Source of the DNA: Streptomyces antnestii | GTDB lineage: Bacteria; Actinomycetota; Actinomycetes; Streptomycetales; Streptomycetaceae | Direction: 5' to 3' | DNA length: 64,000 nucleotides | Assembly: GCF_004005495.1 (NCBI RefSeq) | Contig: NZ_RZYA01000015.1 | Coordinates: forward strand, 1 to 64,000 | Part shown: piece by piece, positions 43,117 to 50,119 of the stretch | Layout: every line of letters starts with the position of its first letter | Position numbering within the stretch: the stretch's first letter is position 1 | The notes under the pieces: generated by a model | What the model was told of the DNA's origin: nothing | The model's input: only the letters and a program-made list of their open reading frames with translations | Databases searched by the model: none | Made by a program: the position numbers and the translations under genes

Positions 43117-44319
43117 ATGACAACAGAACTCGACGACGCCTCCGCCCCCGAAATCCGAAGCAACACCCCCGGCTCGTTCCCGTACGGGGTGCTGCGCGAA
43201 CGGCACCCGGCGCTGATCCAGCGCGTACGGAACGCGTTCCCGTACGGCCCGGAACAGCACCGGGCGCTGGACGCGCTGCTGAGGGAGAGCACGGACCCGG
43301 CGGGGGTGATGGAACCGCTGCCGGCCGAAGCGGGGGAGGGTGACCGCGAACAATGGGAGAGGTGGGGGAGCGGCGAGCACGTGGGCCGGTCCTGGTTCGA
43401 CGCCCCGTTCCTGTGGGCGGAGAGCTACTTCTACCGCAGACTGCTGGACGCGGTCGGCTACTTCGGCCCCGGTCCGTGGCAAGGAGTCGACCCCTTCCGC
43501 CCGTTCAAACAGGCGGAGTTGGAAAGCCCTGAGGCCCACGCCGAACTGGCGACCTTGGACCGCCTGGCGAAGGAGCCCCAGGAAACCCAGGCGCGAGCCC
43601 TGCTCCACGGCTCACTCTGGGGCAACCGCGCGGACCTGGGCTTCCAGCTGACGAGGACCCCCGCCGGAACCACGTCGTCCGCACTCCTCGCGGACGACTC
43701 GGACCACCTGTGGTCGCTCCTGCCGCCCGGAGCGGGGAACACGGTTCATTTGGTGGCGGACAACGCGGGCCGGGAACTGGTCCCCGACCTCCTCCTCATC
43801 GACCACCTCCTGCGCCACGCACACGCGGCCCGGGTGATCCTGCACGTGAAGCCACACCCGTACTACGTCTCCGACGCGACCCCCACGGACGTGCTGGACG
43901 CCCTGAACCACCTCAAACAAGCGCGGGGCGAGGCGGGCGAGACGGGCACGCGCCTGTGGCAGGCGACCGCGACAGGCCACTTGAGCCTCCGCACGCACCC
44001 TTTCGCCTGCGCCCCACTCCCTTATGCGTCGATGCCGGACGACCTGAGGGCCGACTTCGCGACGGCGACACTCACGATCCTCAAGGGAGACCTGAACTAC
44101 CGCCGCCTGGTGGGCGACCGGGCCTGGCCCGCCACGACCCCGTTCCCCACCCCCACGTCCTACTTCCCGTCCCCACCGGCAGCCCTGCGCACCCTCAAGT
44201 CGGACGTGATCGTGGGCCTCGACGAAAAGACGGAACACACCTTGACCACCACAGAAGGCCCCACCTGGCGCACAACGGGAGAACACGCAGTGATCCAGGT
44301 CCGCCACACAAACCCTTGA
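43117..44319 (+). CDS. ARMT1/DUF89-type damage-control phosphatase
   Basis: This 400-residue protein matches the metal-dependent damage-control phosphatase family. It contains the metal site DNAGRE (Asp215, Asn216, Glu220), the following VPDLLLIDHLL, and the C-terminal KGDLNYRR segment (residues 323-330). Such enzymes remove phosphates from damaged or harmful sugar phosphates and related metabolites. It is cytoplasmic. It starts 12 bases after the TetR stop on the same strand and could share its transcript, though no functional link is evident. The substrate cannot be read from the sequence. Confidence 0.88.
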   Translation: MTTELDDASAPEIRSNTPGSFPYGVLRERHPALIQRVRNAFPYGPEQHRALDALLRESTDPAGVMEPLPAEAGEGDREQWERWGSGEHVGRSWFDAPFLWAESYFYRRLLDAVGYFGPGPWQGVDPFRPFKQAELESPEAHAELATLDRLAKEPQETQARALLHGSLWGNRADLGFQLTRTPAGTTSSALLADDSDHLWSLLPPGAGNTVHLVADNAGRELVPDLLLIDHLLRHAHAARVILHVKPHPYYVSDATPTDVLDALNHLKQARGEAGETGTRLWQATATGHLSLRTHPFACAPLPYASMPDDLRADFATATLTILKGDLNYRRLVGDRAWPATTPFPTPTSYFPSPPAALRTLKSDVIVGLDEKTEHTLTTTEGPTWRTTGEHAVIQVRHTNP

Positions 44320-44343
44320 CGACGACCACGCCACATACACGAA

Positions 44344-44379
44344 GACCCCGTTATCAGCGTCTCCGCTGACAACGGGGTC
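44344..44379. terminator. Original terminator of tRNA-Arg / ARMT1 gene
   Basis: GACCCCGTTATCAGCG and CGCTGACAACGGGGTC pair (44344-44359, 44364-44379) with internal mismatches. It lies between the ARMT1 gene and the partial tRNA copy, where the native tRNA terminator would have been before integration. Confidence 0.7.
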
Positions 44380-44399
44380 TCAGGCACTCCCTGACGAAG

Positions 44400-44441
44400 T
44401 GCCCCCGGCAGGATTCGAACCTGCGCCCACGGCTCCGGAGG
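44400..44441 (-). repeat. Left att site: partial tRNA-Arg 3' half
   Basis: These 42 bases match the 3' part of the tRNA-Arg(CCG) at 49299-49340 in 41 positions (C44427 versus A49326). The match covers the anticodon arm, variable loop, T arm and acceptor 3' strand; the D arm and 5' acceptor are absent, so it is not a tRNA gene. It is the displaced original 3' end. Confidence 0.9.
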
Positions 44442-44504
44442 GCCTTTCGTGCCCGGGTAACGCAGCAGATCAGGGCCCTACGTGGGCTCGTTTAGGCGGG
44501 GCTT

Positions 44505-44522
44505 GTCCACAGGTGGTCCACG
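44505..44522. repeat. Left arm-type repeat GTCCAC-N5-GTCCAC
   Basis: GTCCACA (44505) and GTCCACG (44516) are 11 bases apart. The same spacing and orientation occur at the right end (49175-49192). Candidate integrase arm sites. Confidence 0.5.
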
Positions 44523-44602
44523 GTCTATCCGATCACCGTTAGCTCGCAGCTTTGGCACGGCAACGGAGCCGTACCAACGTTCCGGTGGACGGTCGGCCGA
44601 CG

Positions 44603-44986
44603 TCAGGCGATGGTGGCGATCAGGGACAGGGCAGAGGTAAGGAGGGATACAAGTCCGGGTACACCGTCGCACTTGACCAGGATTTGTTCCAGCATGGTCG
44701 TGGCCGTGGAACGGCCGCCGGTGTCGTCGAGGCGCTGCTGGGTGGTGAGGTCAAGGAGGACGACGCACTGCTGGTAGTCGTTGACGCGGCCTTGCTCAGC
44801 CGCCAGTTGATGTCGGATTCGGTCGAGCAGGGCGCTGAATTCCTTCAGCTGATCTGGGCCAGCGCCGGTGTTGGTCTGGCTCTGGAGGGAGTTGGTGGCA
44901 CCGGGCTGGTTCTGGACGTTCCCCATCGCCCCGTAGTTCACGACGCCGGAGTTGTCGCCTGAGGGTTGGCTGTTCCTGCGGATCAC
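44603..44986 (-). CDS. Small hypothetical protein with N-terminal shared motif and C-terminal hydrophobic helix
   Basis: This 127-residue protein starts at GTG 44986 with AGGAGG 6 bases upstream, in a GTGA overlap with the preceding gene. Residues about 12-31 are the motif NSGVVNYGAMGNVQNQPGA, almost identical to the C-terminal motif of the gene it overlaps. Then come a flexible Gln/Ser/Gly linker, a predicted helical region (LKEFSALLDRIRHQLAAEQG, QRLDDTGG, MLEQILVKCDGV) and a final hydrophobic stretch (LVSLLTSALSLIATIA). No known domain is recognised. The pairing suggests it acts with the larger membrane protein. Function unknown. Confidence 0.7.
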   Translation of the reverse strand: MIRRNSQPSGDNSGVVNYGAMGNVQNQPGATNSLQSQTNTGAGPDQLKEFSALLDRIRHQLAAEQGRVNDYQQCVVLLDLTTQQRLDDTGGRSTATTMLEQILVKCDGVPGLVSLLTSALSLIATIA

Positions 44987-46698
44987 GCTTTGCCTCCTGC
45001 CGTTGGTGGCCGAGCGTTCATCTGCGAGCCGACCGCTCCGGGCTGGTTCTGCACGGAGCCCATTTCGCCGTAGTTGATGACGCCGGAGTTCTGGAGAATG
45101 ACCGTGGTCTGCTCGCGATAGGACCCGATGTCGACATTGTGATCGACGAGGAACTGCTCGACCGAGTCGAAGATGCGCCGTTGCATCATCTCGATGTAGC
45201 GGCGCGCGTCGTCGTACTGGAGCATGTCGTCCATGTACCGGGTTGAGTATGCCTCGCGCAGACTCACTGGTCCCTTCTGCTCGTCGAGTTCGGGGTGCAG
45301 CCGGCCCTTATTGGGATTGAACAACTGCGCGAGCATCAGCACCATATCCACGGCCGAGGCAAGCCAGGTGTGGCGGTGCCAAGACCAGCCTGAGCCAGCG
45401 GCCGAGCCGTCGGCGGCACGCAGAGTGGGGTGGAGGGGGTTGATGACGTGAGGGCGGACAGTGACCCGCAGGTAGTGGTCCTCGTAGGCGAAGCCAACAA
45501 AGACCGAAGCGACCAGTTCACCGTCCCATGAGATGACCCGGGCACACAGGAACCGGCGGGCTACCTTCGGAGCGCGTTCCGCACCGACGGCCCGGGGGCC
45601 CTGTTCGGCTAGGACGTTCAGTGACGTCCACTGCTCTGGAGTGATGCCTTTCCAGCGCTCTGCAGAGATCGCGGCGACGCCATACGCTTCGAGCCGGTTG
45701 TCTGGGTGGAAGTCGGGGATGGGTGCCGTACCTCGCTTGAGCTGGCTCACGACGTGGGCAAGTAGGTTGTCCGGGGTAAATTGCTTGACGCCGGTTGGTT
45801 CTGGCCCGTCCGGGGCGAAAAGGTCTTCGAAGCGGGGACTCGGGATGGCGGGGCCAGGTGTACGGTCCTTCTTCGGCTTTGGCTGGGCGGGCAGGACATC
45901 GATGCCGATCTGGGCCTCGTACCAGACTTTGCCTGCGCCGACGAAGTGGTACCTGGGGCTGTCTGCGCGCATTTCGGTGACGTACGGAATGACCGTGCCG
46001 AACTTGAGCTGTCTGACGGCGTCTAGAGCGCGGCGGCTCTTCCGGGTCAGGACGCGCGCTTTGGTACTCGATTCGTCGGATTCTTCGGTCACCCGTATCA
46101 AGTGGCGGTGGGCGAGGAGCCGGTCGAGGTAGAAGGCGGCCCAAATACCCAATGTCACTACGGCAAGCGTCCATTCGGCGGCTGAGGTGTACAGGCAAGC
46201 CAGTCCGGCCAGGATGGCAAGAGCCATGACAGCCCGCCGTATGTAAAGCAAATGCTCGGCGGCTGTGCAGCGTTCGACGACGGGCGTGAGCTCGAAGCCG
46301 AAGGCCGGGACCGGGCGGCCGTTGGCCACGCGGTCGCGTACCCAGCGAACGTAGTCGGTTCCGATGATCACCTTCGGCTGCGGCTTTTCGGGCAACGCAT
46401 CCGCGTCGGCGTCCTTCTCCGATTCCCGTTTCTTTTCCAGCCACACTTTGATGAAGCCTGGCGTCATCCGCTTCCTGAGCTTGGCCCACTCGTTCTGCCG
46501 CCATGCCCGGAACTCCGCGGGAGAGTCGGGCCGTAGGTAGGCCGCTGCACTCAGCAGACGTGTCGTCTCCGTCTGATCCAGCCCGTGGCCGTGCGCGCCG
46601 TTAGCGCTACCGAGTGGTACGGCAGGTGCGCTGACAATCGAGATGCCGATGGCCGCAGAGCTGTCCGCGTCTTTGCCGAGCTCTCTGCCTAACCCCAT
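44983..46698 (-). CDS. Large membrane protein with C-terminal shared motif, cargo of integrative element
   Basis: The protein is about 571 residues from ATG 46698; the frame is open further upstream and the true start is uncertain. Order: an N-terminal soluble part (LDQTETTRLLSAAAYLRPDSPAEFRAWRQNEW), two membrane helices (AVMALAILAGLACLYTSAA and WTLAVVTLGIWAAFYLDRLL, about 155-195), a large cytoplasmic region, and at the C-terminus (about 537-556) NSGVINYGEMGSVQNQPGA, the motif shared with the next gene. The gene ends in a 4-base overlap with that gene. No enzymatic motif is recognised. The design resembles a receptor/effector pair joined by a short self-associating sequence, but this is inference. 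Confidence 0.7.
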   Translation of the reverse strand: MGLGRELGKDADSSAAIGISIVSAPAVPLGSANGAHGHGLDQTETTRLLSAAAYLRPDSPAEFRAWRQNEWAKLRKRMTPGFIKVWLEKKRESEKDADADALPEKPQPKVIIGTDYVRWVRDRVANGRPVPAFGFELTPVVERCTAAEHLLYIRRAVMALAILAGLACLYTSAAEWTLAVVTLGIWAAFYLDRLLAHRHLIRVTEESDESSTKARVLTRKSRRALDAVRQLKFGTVIPYVTEMRADSPRYHFVGAGKVWYEAQIGIDVLPAQPKPKKDRTPGPAIPSPRFEDLFAPDGPEPTGVKQFTPDNLLAHVVSQLKRGTAPIPDFHPDNRLEAYGVAAISAERWKGITPEQWTSLNVLAEQGPRAVGAERAPKVARRFLCARVISWDGELVASVFVGFAYEDHYLRVTVRPHVINPLHPTLRAADGSAAGSGWSWHRHTWLASAVDMVLMLAQLFNPNKGRLHPELDEQKGPVSLREAYSTRYMDDMLQYDDARRYIEMMQRRIFDSVEQFLVDHNVDIGSYREQTTVILQNSGVINYGEMGSVQNQPGAVGSQMNARPPTAGGKA

Positions 46699-47503
46699 GC
46701 CTCGCGCTCGCCCCCGTCCTATGAGCGGCCCCCTGCCGCTGGGAGGACCATGCTGCCGTGCAGGCCAGGTTCTGACTACAGCACCAACTACAACAAAAGC
46801 GGCAGACAAGGAAGGATCAGTGGCGCCAGGTCTCGAACTCACGGCTGGGAGGTCACCTGGGGCTAACGGGTTGGTCGGTCGGCCGTTGACGGCTGTTGGT
46901 GGAGGCTGCGGCCGCTGTACTCCGCTGCTGTACAACAACCGTCAAGAATTGCCGACGGCTGCCCTAAAGTTGGACGTACTGAATGAGACGGAAAATGAGG
47001 CGGTCGGCCGAGAGTGGTACGAGGCAGTTGAGCTCTAGATGATGGGAGTTCCACAGCGCTCGCACGGTCGATACCCCGCACCTCGTGCATCGCCCAGCAG
47101 CATCCAACTGGCTTCAGCTAGGTGTCGTCCGTCGCCGACCATGAGGCCGCACTGCTCATGACCATGGAAGACCTCGCGGCCACCGGCAGCACTCGCGCGC
47201 ACCAGTACCGCTGGCTCCCTGGAGCGGTCGATACCTTCGTCTGCGTAACACTCCAGATGATGCCGCTGCTCGTGAGTTTACGAAGGAAGTGAGAAGGGTT
47301 CGGCGAAGATTCCGCCTCTGAGGTTGCGTTCAACCCACCGGCCTCAGCCACGCTGCCGGTACCATCCGTCAGAGCAGGCCGCGACGGCGAAACTGTGGTG
47401 GCGCGGGCATTGGGCAATGAATGATTCCTCCCGAGGCAGCTCGGGCGGGCGCTCGGCCTTGGGCTTGGATCCTGACTCCTCGGTGCAGATGTTGGAGAGC
47501 GTG
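46699..47503. other. No confident gene; decayed DNA of the element
   Basis: About 800 bases between the membrane protein and the integrase remnant hold only short frames. One (47122-47292) has good codon bias and is listed separately. The rest shows no domain or tRNA and is probably eroded sequence, including the promoter for the leftward gene pair. Confidence 0.5.
47122..47292 (+). CDS. Short ORF or gene fragment in the element
   Basis: This 56-codon frame (GTG 47122, immediately after an in-frame TAG) has Streptomyces-like third-position G/C over its first 45 codons and reads ADHEAALLMTMEDLAATGST, then RAHQYRWLPGAVDTFVCV. The last codons drift, including a TTA. It may be a remnant of a larger gene. 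No family recognised and no ribosome site seen. Confidence 0.25.
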   Translation: MSSVADHEAALLMTMEDLAATGSTRAHQYRWLPGAVDTFVCVTLQMMPLLVSLRRK

Positions 47504-48277
47504 GGCTGGGTGTTGCATATGCGGCGAACGCTCGTCAACGCTGCCAACTAAGCGGTCGGCCTGGGGGAGCTGCGCGAGAACCCCATCACGGCTGTCCGCT
47601 GGCAGAAACCGAAGGTGTCCAACCAGGTCGCCCCCGCGTTGTCGCCAATCCGGAGCAGGCCTGGAATCTCCTGGCGGCCGTCTCTTATGTGGCTAGCCAC
47701 CGGCGTGCTCGTGGTCGGCGCCTCGTGGAGGCCGGCTGAGGCGGTGGGCCTTGTCGAGACTGATCTGACCCTCCCTGAACTGGGCTGGGGATCGGCTCTA
47801 CTCCACCGAACGCGCCCGTCGGTCGGCAAGCAGTGGACCGACTTCGGGGAGGCTCACGACGACCGCGGCCTCAAGAACCGCCCTGCTGAGGACGTCAGGC
47901 GGGTGCCTATCCCGCCCCACCTCGTCGCCGTGCTTCGCGAGCATCTGGCCACCTTCGGCCCGGCAGACGACGGGCGGCTCTTCTGCAGCGAGAAGGGCTC
48001 GGTCGTCCCGTCCTCGACCTACTACCGCGTGTGGCAGGAGGCTCGGCTTCTCGCCCTGCCACCGGCCGTAGCGGCGTCACCCCTTGCGAGTCGCCCGTAC
48101 GACCTTCGACACTCGGCCTTGTCGACCTGGCTCAACGCTGGTGTTGATCCCACTGAGGTAGCCGAGCGCGCCGGCAACAGCGTCGAAGTCCTGTTGGGCC
48201 GCTATGCGAAGCGCCTCGACGGGCGCCAAGAAGTCGCCAACCGGCGCATCGAGGACTTGCTCCGCGAGTACGAGTGA
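47504..48277 (+). pseudogene. Degraded tyrosine recombinase (integrase)
   Basis: The C-terminal catalytic region of an actinobacterial element integrase is recognisable: RPAEAVGLVETDLTLP (catalytic Arg), LKNRPAEDVRRVPIPPHL, GRLFCSEKGS, RPYDLRHSALSTWLNAGV and VEVLLGRYAKRLDG with the catalytic Tyr. It is broken in at least three ways: an in-frame TAA at 47549-47551 within NAAN*AVGLGELRENP, a frameshift near 47634 after VSNQV (the true sequence VVANPEQAWNLLAAVSYVAS continues in another frame), and a second shift with loss of about ten codons near 47725. The catalytic His in AGHS is Asn (AGNS). The N-terminal domain is missing. Confidence 0.85.
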
Positions 48278-48384
48278 CACGGCCTGCCTCATGATCGAAG
48301 CCCCTGGAGTTTTGTCCAGGGGCTTTGCTGTTCTCGGGCTGACTCCGACAGATTCGGCTGTAGTGGTTGGTGGCCACAGTGTCA

Positions 48385-49134
48385 TCAGCCCCACTGGGCG
48401 ACGACGGCTTCCTCGACGCAGAAGATCGCATCACACTCGGCGCACTGGGCATTACCGAAGACGTAGGTCAATTTGCGTGCGATATCCGGCTGACCGTCGG
48501 CGAGTGCGCGGGAGTAGAGCCTTTGGGCCAGCCCTTCCAAAGCTGCGGGGGCTTGAGGCCGTAGCGGCACCTGCCTCGCCCTGGTGGTGGGCTCCATGTA
48601 CATGCTGTCCGTGGTGGAGAAGAATCCGTACTTGCCGAAGACTATGAAGTTCTGCGCACTGCACGAGGGGCAGGGCACCTCGTACTCCTCGTCGTTCAGC
48701 CCGTCGAACTGCTCGCCCCAGACCTCGACGTCCTGGAAACTCAGCAGTGTGCCCAGCAAATCGATGTAATTCGTGGGGTCGTTGGTGAGTCCCTGGTCCT
48801 GGAGAGCTTCCTCGGTGAGTTGCGCCAGGTCGGAGATCTGAGAGGCGTAGGTCTCTTGCGGATCCTCGTCGCCGTATGGCTGATCTGTGCTGGCCACAAT
48901 GGAGCCGGCCAGGTACAGGGGCATCCTCCGGTCCACCGCTGACCACTCACGCGCCATCTCGGTCAGAGCGGGCAAGGCCGCGTAGCTCGCCGAGTAGACG
49001 GTGCCCTGATGGCACAGCCGGGACCAGAGCTTGTTCCAGCCGGGGTCCTGCGCGTCAGGACCCACTGCGTCCAGCAGGCCGGGGACATCTTCTGCCGTGC
49101 CGTAGGCGTGGTGGAGCCGAGACCAGTCCGTCAT
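48385..49134 (-). CDS. Conserved hypothetical with zinc-knuckle-like Cys pairs (element cargo)
   Basis: This 249-residue protein starts MTDWSRLHHAYGTAEDVPGLL and has helix pairs (LWSRLCHQGTVYSASYAALPALTEMAREW) reminiscent of HEAT-type repeats. The C-terminal half holds CPSC (within EVPCPSCSAQNFIVFGKYG) and CAEC plus a later Cys (NAQCAECDAIFCVEE), which could bind zinc. It is cytoplasmic. Family members I recall are single actinobacterial hypotheticals, some near immunity genes. It lies just inside the right end of the element. Start ATG 49134; ribosome site not obvious. Function unknown. Confidence 0.7.
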   Translation of the reverse strand: MTDWSRLHHAYGTAEDVPGLLDAVGPDAQDPGWNKLWSRLCHQGTVYSASYAALPALTEMAREWSAVDRRMPLYLAGSIVASTDQPYGDEDPQETYASQISDLAQLTEEALQDQGLTNDPTNYIDLLGTLLSFQDVEVWGEQFDGLNDEEYEVPCPSCSAQNFIVFGKYGFFSTTDSMYMEPTTRARQVPLRPQAPAALEGLAQRLYSRALADGQPDIARKLTYVFGNAQCAECDAIFCVEEAVVAQWG

Positions 49135-49174
49135 GCCGATGATCTAAGCAGCCGAGCGCGGCACGATAGATCCC

Positions 49175-49192
49175 GTCCACACCTCGTCCACA
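49175..49192. repeat. Right arm-type repeat GTCCAC-N5-GTCCAC
   Basis: GTCCACA at 49175 and GTCCACA at 49186 are 11 bases apart, in the same orientation as the left copy. Candidate integrase arm site. Confidence 0.5.
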
Positions 49193-49242
49193 GACCTCGA
49201 CATAGAGCCGCTTCGGGCGGCACACGCCTGCACAAACGCGAA

Positions 49243-49278
49243 GACCCCGTCCTCAGCGAAAGCGCTGGTGGCGGGGTC
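49243..49278 (-). terminator. Element-borne terminator of tRNA-Arg
   Basis: GACCCCGTCCTCAGCG and CGCTGGTGGCGGGGTC pair (49243-49258, 49263-49278) around a short loop; on the coding (minus) strand it follows the tRNA 3' end. It resembles the left terminator (44344-44379) in the outer bases. Confidence 0.75.
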
Positions 49279-49298
49279 TTTGGGCACCTCATACAAGG

Positions 49299-49340
49299 TG
49301 CCCCCGGCAGGATTCGAACCTGCGCACACGGCTCCGGAGG
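49299..49340 (-). repeat. Right att site within the intact tRNA
   Basis: This is the second copy of the 42-bp direct repeat and forms the 3' part of the functional tRNA-Arg. It was supplied or reconstituted by the element. Confidence 0.9.
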
Positions 49341-49370
49341 CCGTTGCTCTATCCCCTGAGCTACGGGGGC
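49299..49370 (-). tRNA. tRNA-Arg (anticodon CCG)
   Basis: The minus strand folds as a complete cloverleaf: acceptor GCCCCCG/CGGGGGC with discriminator A, D arm with GTAGCTC and GGGGATA, anticodon arm ACGGC-CTCCGGA-GCCGT with anticodon CCG, and a T arm with GGTTCGAATCC. It reads CGG codons. CCA is not encoded (CCT follows). Its 3' half is the integration site of the element to the left. Confidence 0.97.
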
Positions 49371-49574
49371 GTGTTCACCGCGGCTGGCGTGGTGACGGGT
49401 AGAACCCTACCAGCTTCGTCAGGGTCCCCATGAACAGTTATTTCGCTGCTGGGGCGGTGTCCTGGACGGGGGCGCGGGGTGTGGGAGGCAACCGGCGGAG
49501 CGGGTAGTCCCCTGTACGGGGCGGAAGTGGGGAAAACCCGGACGCGGTGGCCCGGGCGGACCTACTCTCGAGTT

Positions 49575-50006
49575 GTGCCAGGCGCGTCCGGCCGAGTGCT
49601 TGTTGTCGATGACAACAAGGTGATTCGGCAGCTGATCAGGGTCAATCTCGAGCTGGAGGGCTTCGAGGTCGTGACCGCGGCTGATGGTGCCGAATGTCTG
49701 GATGTGGTGCATCAGGTTCGGCCTGATGTGATCACTCTGGACGTCGTGATGCCCCGACTCGACGGCCTTAGGACCGCCGCGCGGCTGCGCTCCGACATTC
49801 ATACGCGGGGTGTTCCCATCGCCATCGTCAGCGCCTGTACGCATCACGAGGTCGAGGCCGGGCTCGATGTCGGCGTCGACTCGTTTCTGGCCAAGCCCTT
49901 CGAGCCCACTGAACTCGTCCGCGTCGTACGGCAGTTGGCCGAGCGCGGGGCCGACGGCGGGCGTGGCGCCGAAGAGGCCGAGCGGGCCGGGCGTACCGGG
50001 GGCTGA
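49575..50006 (+). CDS. Stand-alone receiver-domain response regulator
   Basis: This 143-residue protein is a single CheY-like receiver (RVLVVDDNKVIRQLIRVNLELEGFEVVTAAD), with phospho-acceptor Asp56 in VITLDVVMP, conserved Lys in FLAKPFEP, and a short Arg/Gly/Glu tail with no DNA-binding domain. It therefore acts by protein contact or phosphotransfer. GTG 49575 was chosen because the conserved fold starts a few residues later; the frame is open upstream without good bias, and no ribosome site is clear, so it may be leaderless. It lies upstream of nrtL; this neighbourhood is conserved in Streptomyces. The partner kinase is unknown. Confidence 0.88.
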   Translation: MPGASGRVLVVDDNKVIRQLIRVNLELEGFEVVTAADGAECLDVVHQVRPDVITLDVVMPRLDGLRTAARLRSDIHTRGVPIAIVSACTHHEVEAGLDVGVDSFLAKPFEPTELVRVVRQLAERGADGGRGAEEAERAGRTGG

Positions 50007-50119
50007 CCACCCGGGCGCGTGGTCGGGCGCATGGCCGGGGGAGCGTGACGTGTCCGTATGGCGGACCATCGCGTAAACCGGGTCGCTTACCCACCCCCTT
50101 CCTCCCATACGCTTGTCCC

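Larger units (their letters stand above)
44400..49340. mobile_element. Decayed integrative element in tRNA-Arg(CCG)
   Basis: About 4.9 kb is bounded by the 42-bp att repeat, with the intact tRNA at the right end restored by element-borne sequence. Inside are a degraded tyrosine integrase, two coupled membrane/motif genes, a zinc-binding hypothetical, and matched GTCCAC-N5-GTCCAC repeats near both ends. No replication, transfer or excisionase gene is recognisable. The interior looks less GC-rich and has weaker codon bias than flanking genes. It was probably an integrative plasmid or phage-like island, now immobile. Confidence 0.85.

Noticed and set aside
44400..44441. A second tRNA-Arg gene
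   Set aside because: Only the 3' half is present; no 5' acceptor or D arm, so it is an att copy, not a tRNA.
45533..46132. 199-codon frame opposite the element's membrane protein
   Set aside because: Shadow of the minus-strand gene, which has the overlap and shared motif.
46643..47038. 131-codon + strand frame beside the membrane protein
   Set aside because: Mostly antisense to the coding part and without motifs; the tail is A/T-rich noncoding-like sequence.
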